A stretch of DNA of 64,000 nt from an uncultured Lactobacillus sp. (GTDB taxonomy: Bacteria > Bacillota > Bacilli > Lactobacillales > Lactobacillaceae), in NCBI GenBank assembly GCA_946479925.1, contig CAMLHK010000001.1, positions 91,187 through 155,186 on the forward strand, read 5' to 3'. The notes under the pieces are model-generated. The model saw nothing but the letters and a program-made list of their open reading frames with translations, was not told the DNA's origin and did no database searches. Below, piece by piece: positions 17,080 through 26,548 of the stretch (positions are counted from its first letter, which is position 1; each line of letters begins with the position of its first letter). The position numbers and the translations under genes were made by a program.

Positions 17080-17508
17080 TTGACTGAAAAAGAAACAAAT
17101 ATCAAAGAGCAAGATAATGAACAAGAAAATGAAGAATTAAAGGTTGTCATGCCTGAGGCTGAATGGACAACAATGCCTGAAGAAGAGTTTGCTGAACAAC
17201 CTGATTATTTAAGAGTTTTCACTGACTTCTACATTGCTAAATTTAATCAACGTGACTTGGAAATCATGAACACTTATGATGTTGATTCGAACATGGTTGA
17301 TATTAACCACTATGTAATGGACAACATCAAATTTTCACGTAATGAATTGGTTAAGCATGCTTTGCAATATCACGCTAACAACTTCCAAAATATAATAGAC
17401 GAAATTGTTAAGCAAGATAGTATTAAGCCTGAAGAAATGACTTCATACAGCGATTGGGACAACTGGTACGAAGACCGTCGTAATAATATTTCTACTTCTT
17501 TATCATAA
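17080..17508 (+). CDS. acidic conserved protein of unknown function
   Basis: 142 aa, rich in Asp and Glu, without signal peptide or membrane segment. I set the start at the TTG at 17080 because AAAGGGG ends 8 bases before it; an upstream in-frame TTG at 17038 has no ribosome binding site. The N-terminal 40 residues look disordered; the rest (DYLRVFTDFYIAKFNQRDLE onward) is predicted compact and helical. I do not recognise the family. A terminator hairpin separates it from kup, so it appears to be its own unit. Confidence 0.75.
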   Translation: MTEKETNIKEQDNEQENEELKVVMPEAEWTTMPEEEFAEQPDYLRVFTDFYIAKFNQRDLEIMNTYDVDSNMVDINHYVMDNIKFSRNELVKHALQYHANNFQNIIDEIVKQDSIKPEEMTSYSDWDNWYEDRRNNISTSLS

Positions 17509-17554
17509 TTTACTTGTACTATTACGAAAAAAAGAACAAAATAGGTACTTAAAT

Positions 17555-17583
17555 GGGAATGTCGGTTGACATTCTTTTTTACT
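17555..17583 (+). terminator. terminator before kup
   Basis: GAATGTC / GACATTC stem followed by TTTTTT. Confidence 0.75.
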
Positions 17584-17630
17584 TAATTAAATAAAATCTT
17601 GAAATAGTCTAATGGGAGTATCAGATTACT

Positions 17631-19661
17631 ATGGATCACAAGAAGAAGCGGATTTCCGCGGCCGGTTTGTTAATCACAATTGGGATTGTGTACGGTGATA
17701 TCGGAACTAGTCCGCTCTATGTTATGAAGTCGATTGTTAATGGTAACGGCGGCATCGCCAACGTTAACCGCGAATTGATTTTAGGTTCAATCTCACTGAT
17801 TTTTTGGACAGTTACGTTATTAACGACTGTTAAATACGTCATAATTGCACTTAACGCAACCAACCGTGGTGAAGGTGGTATTTTTGCCTTATATGCACTC
17901 GTTCGTAAGCGAGCTAAATGGTTGGTCATGCCTGCCTTAATTGGTGGGGCTGCACTACTTGCCGACGGAACGCTGACACCTGCAGTTACCGTTACGACTT
18001 CAATTGAAGGTCTGAAAAATATGCATTTTGGCAGTAGTGTCCCTGTTCCTAATCAGAACTCTGTCATTTTGATTACCATTGTCATTTTGTTACTACTGTT
18101 TTCAATTCAAATGTTGGGAACAAGTAGTATCGGTAAAGCGTTTGGACCAATAATGTTGGTCTGGTTCACTTTTTTAGGTGTAATCGGTATTAGCAATATG
18201 GCTCATGACTGGTCAATTATCGAAGCACTTAATCCTGTATGGGCAATTAAAATTTTATTCAGCCCTGCTAACAAAGCCGGTATCTTCATTCTAGGTTCAA
18301 TCTTCTTGGCAACTACCGGTGCCGAAGCACTATATTCAGATGTTGGTCACGTTGGCCGCGGTAATATCCTTGGCTCCTGGCCTTACGTATTTGTTTGCTT
18401 GTCCCTAAACTATCTTGGTCAAGGTGTTTGGATTTTGCAAAACCCTAATTATCAAACTAACGGTGGCGAATTAAACCCATTCTTCGAGGCCGTGCCAGCT
18501 AACTTACGATTATTTGCCATCATTTTGGCAACCATTGCCGCAATTATCGCCTCACAAGCCTTGATTACTGGTTCATTCACACTTGTATCTGAGGCCAGTG
18601 GTTTGAAGTTTTTACCACGGATGAAAATCAACTACCCAACCACCGAGCATGGTCAGATCTATATTCCATCTGTTAACAAGATGATCTGTGTCGCAACCAT
18701 TGGCGTCGTTCTTTTCTTCCGTACTTCGGAACACATGGAAGCAGCCTACGGTCTGTCGATTACGGTCACCATGTTAATGACCACCCTGCTCTTATTCGAG
18801 TACTTGGCTTCTAAGCATCACCCATTTATTTTGCGTCTTTGCTTCTTGCTTGTCTTTGGCTTTATCGAAGGCATGTTCTTGCTTTCAAGTTTAACCAAGT
18901 TTATGCACGGCGGTTACGTAACTGTCTTAATTGCCGGCTTTATCGGTGTAATCATGTTCATTTGGTACTTCGGTAACAAAGTACGTGATAAACACGAAGG
19001 GGCAAAAACTTATGTCCGTTTGGACGAATACACTAATATGTTGACTGACTTAAGTCATGATGATGATTATCCAGTATATGCAACTAACTTAGTTTATATG
19101 GCTAAAGTGAAGTACAACAAGTTTATTAAACGTGAAATCATGTACTCCATTTTGGATAAACGGCCAAAAAGAGCTGCTGCATACTGGTTCGTTTCAGTTA
19201 ACATTACTAATGAGCCTTACACTGCGCGCTATGCGGTTAATACTTATGGCACCAAAAATGTCATCAACGTTCAGCTTTTCTTAGGTTTTAAAAAGCAAAC
19301 CAGCGTGAATGTTTACTTACGGCAAATCGTTCAGGACTTAATCAAGGATGGAACAATTGAAGCACAACCGCAGGATTACACTACTACGCCTGGTCGCCAA
19401 GTTGGAGACTTCTCATTCGTTATCGTTAATGAAGTCTTCAGCCCACTTACCAAACTTAAAGGCTTTGAAAAGCTAATGCTAAAAGCTCGTATCTGGCTAC
19501 AAAACTTGTCTTCCAATCCAGCATCTTGGTTTGGCTTAGAATATACCGATACGGTGGTTGAGCAAGTCCCATTAATTCTGGGCCGTCCTAAGACAAAATT
19601 GCACATTAAGCGCGTTGCACCAAAGGACTACTCTAATTTAAAAGATCAGGAAACTGAATAA
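17631..19661 (+). CDS. kup: KUP-family potassium uptake protein
   Basis: 676 aa. It begins with the KUP signature GIVYGDIGTSPLYVMKSI (about residues 18-35) and has GALLADGTLTPAVTVTTSIE, another conserved KUP block. About 12 membrane segments occupy residues 10-450, and a ~220-residue cytoplasmic domain follows. It takes up K+ together with protons. A GGGAG site lies 12 bases before the ATG. Monocistronic between two terminators; the leader is too short to hold a large riboswitch. Confidence 0.95.
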   Translation: MDHKKKRISAAGLLITIGIVYGDIGTSPLYVMKSIVNGNGGIANVNRELILGSISLIFWTVTLLTTVKYVIIALNATNRGEGGIFALYALVRKRAKWLVMPALIGGAALLADGTLTPAVTVTTSIEGLKNMHFGSSVPVPNQNSVILITIVILLLLFSIQMLGTSSIGKAFGPIMLVWFTFLGVIGISNMAHDWSIIEALNPVWAIKILFSPANKAGIFILGSIFLATTGAEALYSDVGHVGRGNILGSWPYVFVCLSLNYLGQGVWILQNPNYQTNGGELNPFFEAVPANLRLFAIILATIAAIIASQALITGSFTLVSEASGLKFLPRMKINYPTTEHGQIYIPSVNKMICVATIGVVLFFRTSEHMEAAYGLSITVTMLMTTLLLFEYLASKHHPFILRLCFLLVFGFIEGMFLLSSLTKFMHGGYVTVLIAGFIGVIMFIWYFGNKVRDKHEGAKTYVRLDEYTNMLTDLSHDDDYPVYATNLVYMAKVKYNKFIKREIMYSILDKRPKRAAAYWFVSVNITNEPYTARYAVNTYGTKNVINVQLFLGFKKQTSVNVYLRQIVQDLIKDGTIEAQPQDYTTTPGRQVGDFSFVIVNEVFSPLTKLKGFEKLMLKARIWLQNLSSNPASWFGLEYTDTVVEQVPLILGRPKTKLHIKRVAPKDYSNLKDQETE

Positions 19662-19701
19662 AAAAGAAGCATCTGAAGAAAAATCTTCAGATGCTTTTTT
19701 A
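19662..19701. terminator. bidirectional terminator between kup and lepB
   Basis: Perfect stem AGCATCTGAAGA / TCTTCAGATGCT with A- and T-runs on both flanks, between convergent genes. Confidence 0.85.
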
Positions 19702-19732
19702 TGTCGATAAAATTGTGTCCAACGTATTGTCA

Positions 19733-20374
19733 CTAATACAAACTAAGTCGGTTAAGTGGCCAGTATCGAACTTTGACTACACCTTCAATTTTACTTCTAG
19801 GAATTGCTCCAATGTAACGACTATCCTTTGATACACTCCGGTGGTCACCCAATACAAAGTATGAATCTTTCGGAACCTTATTAGTTTTTCTCATCAAGTT
19901 CAACTGCGCTGTCGTATAAATTTTCTTATAGTCTTTTTTAGTTGCTAACGAGCGAATTGAAAAGTTTCCAGTGTCAGAGTAGTGCGTACCATTGAAACCA
20001 TCCTCATGGTCTATCAGTTTAAAGCCAGGTTCTAAATAACTCTGGTCAATCTTTTTGCCATTAACATAAATCTTATTGTTCTTTGCAGTAACTGTATCAC
20101 CTGGTAAGCCAATGATTCGTTTGATATAAAACGCTTTTGGTTCATCAGGAGCTTTTAGAATGATAACTTCGTTACGCTTTAGTTCACTATGGCGATAAGC
20201 AATGACGCGCTCTTGATTTTCAAAAGTTGGTTGCATTGAAATGCCTGATACAGAGCATTTAACTATTACAAACTTGGTTAACAAAAAATTGATTACGACA
20301 AAGGCAATGAATAAAACGACTGTATACTTAAAAATATCGTAGAAATCTTTTTTACTTTGCTGGTTATCTTTCAT
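19733..20374 (-). CDS. lepB: signal peptidase I
   Basis: 213 aa, one N-terminal membrane segment (about 16-33), then the S26 peptidase domain outside the membrane. Catalytic Ser46 lies in VSGISMQPTF and the general base Lys85 in FYIKRIIGLPGD. The downstream family blocks DSYFVLGDHRSVSKDSR and GVVKVRYWPL are intact. It removes signal peptides from exported proteins such as the S-layer and autolysins encoded nearby. The ribosome binding site is weak (AAAGTTAAG). Confidence 0.95.
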   Translation of the reverse strand: MKDNQQSKKDFYDIFKYTVVLFIAFVVINFLLTKFVIVKCSVSGISMQPTFENQERVIAYRHSELKRNEVIILKAPDEPKAFYIKRIIGLPGDTVTAKNNKIYVNGKKIDQSYLEPGFKLIDHEDGFNGTHYSDTGNFSIRSLATKKDYKKIYTTAQLNLMRKTNKVPKDSYFVLGDHRSVSKDSRYIGAIPRSKIEGVVKVRYWPLNRLSLY

Positions 20375-20551
20375 GAGCTTAACTTTCTTTTCTATTACTG
20401 AGAATAAGTTTATACAATAAATACATTATAAACTTTAGAATGAAAAAGTTAAAAATCAAAAGCAAACGCATATCTATTATTGAACTGTCATTTTCTAGCT
20501 TTTTAAAATATAATAACTGTAATGTTAGTTTTATATATGGAGGGATAATTT

Positions 20552-21064
20552 GTGAAAGATAAACTACTAATCGATGAACAACGAGCTACTACACTATTTG
20601 ATGCTTATTGTTCATCTGAAACAAATCAAGGTCATTACTATGTTGATTTTGTTCCTATCACTTTTATGAATGAGGATTTTGCTGAACTAGCTGATTATTT
20701 GGCAATTAATTACAAACCAGATTTTGCCAAAAAGATTATTTTTATTGCTTTTACCATTCTTTGTTATTATGATTCAGCAGTCTTCTTAGCTGGCGATGAC
20801 TATTTAGAAAAATATACTAATAAAGACTTGCGCCATACTGATTTGGAGAGCGTTGCTAAAGAAATTAGAGACAAAATAATTAAAAACCGCATGGGTTTGT
20901 ATATTTTCTTTCAAACCGAAGACAAAGACCACATTTCTGTAATGAGTATCGAAGATGAATACAGTACACATTTTTTTGGTCTTTCTGGGGAAGCACAAAA
21001 GATGATTGAACAGCTAGTAACTCACCAAGGTTTATTTTTCAAAAAAGTTAAAAATATTGATTAA
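20552..21064 (+). CDS. unknown protein, first of a tandem paralogous pair
   Basis: 170 aa, starting at GTG with GGAGGG 7 bases upstream. Shares with the next gene the blocks YYVDFVPITF, DFAELADYL and the hydrophobic IIFIAFTILCYYDS, followed by an acidic stretch and the C-terminal FFGLSGEAQKMIEQLVTHQG. No signal peptide; the single hydrophobic block is too short and embedded for a clear membrane segment. I do not recognise the family. Low GC compared with kup. Tandem copies of small acidic proteins can be immunity proteins, but no toxin gene is next to it. Confidence 0.75.
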   Translation: MKDKLLIDEQRATTLFDAYCSSETNQGHYYVDFVPITFMNEDFAELADYLAINYKPDFAKKIIFIAFTILCYYDSAVFLAGDDYLEKYTNKDLRHTDLESVAKEIRDKIIKNRMGLYIFFQTEDKDHISVMSIEDEYSTHFFGLSGEAQKMIEQLVTHQGLFFKKVKNID

Positions 21065-21082
21065 ATCAAGGAGAACTTACCG

Positions 21083-21724
21083 ATGTCAGTTGAAAAAGAC
21101 TACGAAATAATTAATAAGATACTCAGCGAAAACAAAGATAGTTATTACGTTGACTTTGTTCCCATTACTTTTCAGAATGCGGACTTCGCGGAATTAGCTG
21201 ATTATTTAGAAAAACACTATAAAAAAGGTTTTGCTAAAGGTATTATTTTTACTGCTTTCACTATTCTTTATTACTATGAGTCAGTTGTCTATTTGGATAA
21301 TGACTGTGACGATCCAGTTTATCCTGACCTGATTGATGACGACCTGAAAGAGTTGGAACTAGATAGTTTAGCAGAACTCATCCAAGAAGTGATTATGGAA
21401 AACTGGTCAGGACTAACCATCCTTTTTAAAAATGATGGTAAATATTCCTTAATGCAAATTGAGGATGGCTGTGATGTCTATTTTGGAAATCTCTCTGGTG
21501 AAGCACTAAAAATAGTTGATCAATTGATTACTCAGCAAGGCCTTTACCTCAAGAAATTTGAGCGCGAATATCGCACTGACTCTTTCGAAGAAGAAGGTGG
21601 CTGGAAAATCGAGCCGGATAATAGTCCTCTAAGCTTCCACAGTGAAAGTTTTTGGAAGCTCAAGGACAAAAATGATAAGCGTGTAAGCTTGCTGGATAAA
21701 GAAGGTAAAGTATTAGGCGAATAA
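21083..21724 (+). CDS. unknown protein, second of a tandem paralogous pair
   Basis: 213 aa, 18 bases after its paralogue with its own AAGGAG site, so co-transcribed. It repeats YYVDFVPITFQNADFAELAD, IIFTAFTILYYYES and FGNLSGEALKIVDQL, but has an extra ~45-residue C-terminal tail (GGWKIEPDNSPLSFHS onward) that the first copy lacks. Strongly acidic. No catalytic motif seen. Confidence 0.75.
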   Translation: MSVEKDYEIINKILSENKDSYYVDFVPITFQNADFAELADYLEKHYKKGFAKGIIFTAFTILYYYESVVYLDNDCDDPVYPDLIDDDLKELELDSLAELIQEVIMENWSGLTILFKNDGKYSLMQIEDGCDVYFGNLSGEALKIVDQLITQQGLYLKKFEREYRTDSFEEEGGWKIEPDNSPLSFHSESFWKLKDKNDKRVSLLDKEGKVLGE

Positions 21725-21762
21725 GTAAAGAAAGAGTAGCTTTCCTTACCAAAACGCATCTT

Positions 21763-21817
21763 AAATAAAACGAAAAGCCCCATTTCTATAACAGAAATGG
21801 GGCTTTTCGTTTTATTT
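21763..21817. terminator. strong bidirectional terminator
   Basis: Perfect 25-base stem (AAATAAAACGAAAAGCCCCA plus ATTTCT on each arm) with a 5-base loop, between the paralogue pair and pepO, which converge. Confidence 0.9.
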
Positions 21818-21839
21818 AATTTTTGTCTATTAAACTAGA

Positions 21840-23789
21840 TTACCAAATATAAACGCGTTTATCTGGATCTAACCACATACCATCTTCTGGCTTAACATCA
21901 AAAGCTTTGTAGAAGTCATCTTGACATTGAGTCTGAACGTTAGCACGTAATGGACCAGGAGCGTGAACATCAACTGCAGTTTGACTCTTAATTGATTCAG
22001 TCAATTGCTTGTTAGCCCAAATGCGAGCAAAGTTTTCGAACAATTTCTTCAAGTCTTCGTTCTCATTCTTAGCAGCTTCAACTGCTGCAGTTAAACCACC
22101 TTGGTCTGCAATGTTTTCTGAAACAATTTGCTTACCGTTAAGAGTAACTGGACCATATTCAATACCATCAAACAGGTCAATTTCAGCTTGCGTACGCTTC
22201 TTAAATTCAGCGTAGTCTTCGTCAGTCCACCAGTTCTTCATGTTACCGATTTCATCGAATTGCGCACCATTGTTATCAAAGGCGTGTGAAACTTCGTGAG
22301 CAATAACAGTACCAATACCACCGTAATTAGTAGCACGGTCTTGTTTTAAGTCATAAAATGGTGCCTGAAGAATAGCAGCAGGGAATGTTAAGTCGTTTCT
22401 TTGTGGGTCGTAACATGCATTAACGAGGTTACCAGGCATTGCCCAAACTGTCCGATCAACTTCCTTGTGTAATTGTTCAAGATTGTACTTTTGCTCCACA
22501 ATGCCAAATGCACGTTCATTTGAATAAAGGCTACCACCCTCATTAGCTGGAACCACCTTTAAGCGATTGTAAACTTCTTCAATCTTGTCAGGGTAACCAA
22601 TCTTTAGTTCTAAAGCGTTAACCTTAACAATGGCCTTTTCTTTAGTTGCTTCTGACAACCAACTATTGTTTTGCAAGCGATCCTTATAAACGTCAAGCAT
22701 GTGATGAATCATTTCTTCAACATCTTTTTTGGCATCCTCACCAAAATATGTCTTGCCGTAGTAAACACCAACAACTTCGCTGAAGTCTGAGTTAGCAAAT
22801 TGATATGCTTGCTTTTCGCCACTTGTTAATTTTGGTTGACCATTTAATGCTTGGCTGAATGGGAACGCTGCTTCACGAAATTCTTGTGATAAAGCAGGAG
22901 CTGCAGCATTAATAAAGTTAACAATCATCCAGCCTTTGATTTCATCAAAGTTTTCTTCATTGATAATTTCGTTAATGTGATCCAAGTAGCGTGGTTCTTC
23001 AACAATAATTCGTTCTGGTTCTTCGCCAATTGCTTCTTTCAAGTAGTAAGCAATCTTGAATTGATCAAACTTAGCTTCAAAGTCCTCAATCTTCATTGGA
23101 TTGTAAGTAGCAGGATAATCTGCCCACTCTTCTGTAGACTTAACGATCTTAGATAGCTTAGCATCAAATTTAATAGCATCTTCTGCATATTTTTCTGCTT
23201 TAGCTTGATCAATACCAGCCATGGTTAAAAGCTTAACTGATTGCTTTTGTAAAATGTCTAATAGCTTTGGTGCATCAGGAGTTTGATAAGTTGTAGTATC
23301 TGGTAAATATGTTCCTGGGCCTGCAAAATACAGAGCATTAACTTTAGTATTCTTCATGTCAGGTGAAACATCAAAGCCAAATGGGATTGAAGCAAAAGTT
23401 GATAAGGCAGGCGCATTTAAGCTGTAGTCAGAAAAGTCCTTAATGCCGTCAAGAATAGCTAAATCGTCCTTAATTGGATCAGCACCTTCTCTATTACGCT
23501 TGTCAAAATCGCATGCTAATTTATAGAGCTTAACTGCTTCATCCAAGTTAGGAATATCAGGAATTTCCTTTTTACCAGATGCAAAATCAGCTAAATCCTG
23601 CATTAAATGCTTTTCAACGCTAACGTCAATACCATCAAATGATGCCATACGTGAACGATCTTCTGGAATCTTAGTTTTCTCAATCCACTCAGAGTTAACA
23701 GCTAGGTATAAGTTATCCTGAGGTCTTGTGCCAACTTTTGGTTCAATGACGTTGCCGCTACCGCCACGAATTGCCGAAATATTTTTCAT
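21840..23789 (-). CDS. pepO: M13-family endopeptidase PepO
   Basis: 649 aa cytoplasmic metallopeptidase of the neprilysin family with no signal peptide. The zinc motif HEVSHAF (His498, Glu499, His502) and the third ligand in ENIADQGG (Glu558) are intact; the family NACYDPQRNDLTFPAAILQ block precedes them and the C-terminus ends in Trp. In lactobacilli PepO cleaves oligopeptides taken up from proteins such as casein. Monocistronic: the strong shared terminator follows it. Confidence 0.95.
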   Translation of the reverse strand: MKNISAIRGGSGNVIEPKVGTRPQDNLYLAVNSEWIEKTKIPEDRSRMASFDGIDVSVEKHLMQDLADFASGKKEIPDIPNLDEAVKLYKLACDFDKRNREGADPIKDDLAILDGIKDFSDYSLNAPALSTFASIPFGFDVSPDMKNTKVNALYFAGPGTYLPDTTTYQTPDAPKLLDILQKQSVKLLTMAGIDQAKAEKYAEDAIKFDAKLSKIVKSTEEWADYPATYNPMKIEDFEAKFDQFKIAYYLKEAIGEEPERIIVEEPRYLDHINEIINEENFDEIKGWMIVNFINAAAPALSQEFREAAFPFSQALNGQPKLTSGEKQAYQFANSDFSEVVGVYYGKTYFGEDAKKDVEEMIHHMLDVYKDRLQNNSWLSEATKEKAIVKVNALELKIGYPDKIEEVYNRLKVVPANEGGSLYSNERAFGIVEQKYNLEQLHKEVDRTVWAMPGNLVNACYDPQRNDLTFPAAILQAPFYDLKQDRATNYGGIGTVIAHEVSHAFDNNGAQFDEIGNMKNWWTDEDYAEFKKRTQAEIDLFDGIEYGPVTLNGKQIVSENIADQGGLTAAVEAAKNENEDLKKLFENFARIWANKQLTESIKSQTAVDVHAPGPLRANVQTQCQDDFYKAFDVKPEDGMWLDPDKRVYIW

Positions 23790-23882
23790 TGAGAGAGTCC
23801 TCCCCTTTTTCTAAAATTAAAAATACACTAAATTAATATTATCATTTTAATCAATTAATAAGTGTTAAAAAGCCTTTACAAA

Positions 23883-25103
23883 TCACTTGAAGACTTTAAT
23901 GTGCCTACGCAATTTTGCATGAACAGGAATTAGCAATAAAACCATCATGAAAATGCAAATTGCAGCCGTAATGAAGAACGGAATGTAACCTGCATGATCA
24001 ATCATCATCCCTCCAAATAGTGGGCCAAAGGCTTGACCTATTCCACGCGCAACACTAATTGCCCCCTGATACTTACCCTTACTGGTCATCGGTGACAAGT
24101 CATTAATGTAAGCTGGGACAGCAGGAAACGCTGTGGCTTCTCCTAACGTTAACACCACCATCGACAAAGCAAAGTGGGCAAAGTCATGGGCAAAAATAAG
24201 TGTCGTAAATGAAAGAGCGAACATCGTTGTCCCAAATATTATTTGCTGGAACAGATTTTTAAATAGGCGCGGAAAACGAGCCAAAATAACCTGGACAGTC
24301 ACAATAATTGCACCGTTAAGCGTCCACAGTAAACTGTATAAATGAAACGGGATTCCAAGTGAAACCATGTAAACCGATAGGTTTGATTCCCAGTTCATGT
24401 ACATTAGCCAAGTTACTGCTAGTGAAATCAGAAAGCCGACCATCAACATGACGTTGTACTTAGGCATTGGTTCAGCTTTAACTTTACCGCTTGCTCCCTT
24501 ACTTTTAGCTTTGCGTTCTTTATGAAAATTAATAATTGGCCGGTAGTGAATTGCCGCATTAACGCAGGCAATTGCAAATAATGAAGAAGCGAATAAGAAC
24601 AGGAACTCAATTGAGAAGTCATAGAGATAACCAACGAGCAGAGTTCCAGTAACAGTACCGACGTTTTGGGCAAAGTAGATCAAGTTGAATACATAGCGCC
24701 CAGGATATTTCTTAATACTGGTGGAAATGGAATTGATCATTGTTCCGTTCCAACCACTAACAAACCCAGTGATAATTAGCCAAATCCAGTAAGCTGGCCA
24801 GCCATGAAAGAAGGCCATAAAAAACAGGACCACAGCATCAGTGCCCAATCCAGCAACAATTAACGGATATGGATTGAAGCGGTCATACAAACGCCCAGCA
24901 GTGAATGACCCCAAAACATTACTTGCACAGTTGCAGAAAAGTACAAGCCCGATAACTGAAAGGCTAATGTGTAATTGCTTATTTAAGTAAACTGAAGTAA
25001 GTGGCCAAACAAAACTTGAACCGATCCAGGTTGCTAGTTCCCCTAGCAATAACCAACGTAATTTAACTTCGGTTCCAGTATTTGATCCGTGTGTGAGTTT
25101 CAT
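23883..25103 (-). CDS. MFS transporter (drug-efflux-like)
   Basis: 406 aa with about 12 hydrophobic segments. The MFS motif A-like loop between helices 2 and 3 is present (GSFTAGRLYDRFNPYPLIV), and a central hydrophilic loop (about 195-212) is rich in Lys. Similar to the MDR-type branch (YttB/YqgE-like). Substrate unknown. No clear terminator or partner gene; it lies ~90 bases upstream of pepO on the same strand but has its own spacing and start site. Confidence 0.85.
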   Translation of the reverse strand: MKLTHGSNTGTEVKLRWLLLGELATWIGSSFVWPLTSVYLNKQLHISLSVIGLVLFCNCASNVLGSFTAGRLYDRFNPYPLIVAGLGTDAVVLFFMAFFHGWPAYWIWLIITGFVSGWNGTMINSISTSIKKYPGRYVFNLIYFAQNVGTVTGTLLVGYLYDFSIEFLFLFASSLFAIACVNAAIHYRPIINFHKERKAKSKGASGKVKAEPMPKYNVMLMVGFLISLAVTWLMYMNWESNLSVYMVSLGIPFHLYSLLWTLNGAIIVTVQVILARFPRLFKNLFQQIIFGTTMFALSFTTLIFAHDFAHFALSMVVLTLGEATAFPAVPAYINDLSPMTSKGKYQGAISVARGIGQAFGPLFGGMMIDHAGYIPFFITAAICIFMMVLLLIPVHAKLRRHIKVFK

Positions 25104-25228
25104 TTATTCAGTCCTTTCTTGTTTTAATTTCCATTTAACAGTGTAGCAAGAAGTACGCTAAATTAACACCCTCACCTAACAGTTCAAAGTCCTAAAAACG
25201 TGGTGGTGAATAGAATTTAGGTACACAT

Positions 25229-25267
25229 AAAAAAGAATGATTATCAGTTCAAACTGTAATCATCCTT
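25229..25267 (-). terminator. terminator of the D-aspartate ligase gene
   Basis: Minus strand AAGGATGATTACAGTT / AACTGATAATCATTCTT stem with a TTTTTT run. Confidence 0.75.
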
Positions 25268-25270
25268 AAT

Positions 25271-26533
25271 TTAGTTTTCAAAAAATTGGCCTTTGTTTTC
25301 TTGGTAATATTTCTTATATCGGCCATTATAATTATGGAACATATATTTCATTAGTAGCCAACGCTTGAAGTTACGGTCTTTATCATAAAAGACGGTTGTT
25401 CCATAGCGCCCTTCGTGAATTAGTTCTTCGGCAAGTTGTTTAGACTCATTGTCATGTGCATATTGCTTAAAGACCTTGACAGGTAGACCAAGCCATAGAA
25501 CATGTTTGGACTTAAGCTTATTGCCATAGACTGTTTCCTTGTCTTGCAAGCTGTCATAAACATAATCATCAACATACCACTTAGCTAAATTATAGCCGTT
25601 TAAGGTTACGTAAAAGCTTGAGCGACCCTGACGCAAGTTAATTTCAAAGAACTTGTACTTGCCATCACGCGCATCATACTTGATGTCGAAGTTGGCCATC
25701 CCAGTGTAGTTGAGCTTTTCCAAGAAAGCCTCAACCTGTTCATACAATTTTTCATTATATTCAGGCAAAATTGCCATGTAATTACCAATGGCTTGTGGAG
25801 TTGGGTCTTCTAAGAGTGGATGACCCAAGCACATCATCTTAACATGATGATGGCGGTCAACATAGGCATTAAGAACACGCATATTGGAATCGTCACCAGG
25901 AATAAAGTCCTGCGCAATTAGGTCAGCCTGATAGCCGTTGCCATAAATCTTGCCAACAATGTCACGCAATTCTGTTTCGTTGTGAATTGTGAAGGCCTTT
26001 TTACGTCCTTCAAAGTGAACATCAAGCCAAGAAACTGGATCTTCTGGTTTTAGCTCAATTGGATAGTCAAACGGCAACTCAAGATAGTTTTCTGCCTTAA
26101 AGTCAGTCATGGTAATAATCTTAGTCTTAGGGTAAGGCAAACCACACTCTTCGGCAATTTGATAAAAGCCCTCTTTAGAAATTAATTTTTCTAACAGATC
26201 ATATTCAATGTAAGGTACAACAAAGACATCAGCTAATTCGTCTTTGTGCTTAGAAAGAAGTTCCGCATAACCGTCACCACAGGCAATCAGAATAACTGGT
26301 TCCTGATGATCCTGGTAGAGCTTTTTTTGCTCACGCATTACTTCAATAAAAGTTGGATCTTCACTAAATCCTGGGTGAAGCTCAACACTGACAATTTTAG
26401 AATAACGGGTTGGGGCTAGCTGAGTATCCGCTAACGCTTTAACGCTAATTCCATAGGCTTCATTAAAGGATCTTGCCATCCCATATACGTTAATATCACT
26501 ACCGAGTAATATAGGTGTAAAATCTTGACTCAT
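25271..26533 (-). CDS. aslA: D-aspartate ligase (ATP-grasp), peptidoglycan cross-bridge
   Basis: 420 aa ATP-grasp enzyme. It matches along its length what I remember of the D-aspartate ligase of Enterococcus faecium (Aslfm): FTPILLGSDINVYGMARSFN, QLAPTRYSKIVSVE, LIACGDGYAELLSKHK, DFIPGDDSNMRVLNAYVD, MCLGHPLLEDPTPQAIGNYM, FFEINLRQGRSSFYVTLNG (metal and ATP residues) and YGTTVFYDKDR. The enzyme adds D-Asp to the side chain of Lys3 of the peptidoglycan precursor. It is 15 bases downstream of the asparagine synthase gene, the enzyme type that amidates this D-Asp, so the two form a cross-bridge module. An aspartate racemase gene is not in the window. Confidence 0.9.
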   Translation of the reverse strand: MSQDFTPILLGSDINVYGMARSFNEAYGISVKALADTQLAPTRYSKIVSVELHPGFSEDPTFIEVMREQKKLYQDHQEPVILIACGDGYAELLSKHKDELADVFVVPYIEYDLLEKLISKEGFYQIAEECGLPYPKTKIITMTDFKAENYLELPFDYPIELKPEDPVSWLDVHFEGRKKAFTIHNETELRDIVGKIYGNGYQADLIAQDFIPGDDSNMRVLNAYVDRHHHVKMMCLGHPLLEDPTPQAIGNYMAILPEYNEKLYEQVEAFLEKLNYTGMANFDIKYDARDGKYKFFEINLRQGRSSFYVTLNGYNLAKWYVDDYVYDSLQDKETVYGNKLKSKHVLWLGLPVKVFKQYAHDNESKQLAEELIHEGRYGTTVFYDKDRNFKRWLLMKYMFHNYNGRYKKYYQENKGQFFEN

Positions 26534-26548
26534 TTAAAACTGCTCCTA

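Noticed and set aside
17509-17630. c-di-AMP riboswitch before kup
   Set aside because: The gap is too short and is mostly a terminator; no conserved ydaO-type segments seen.
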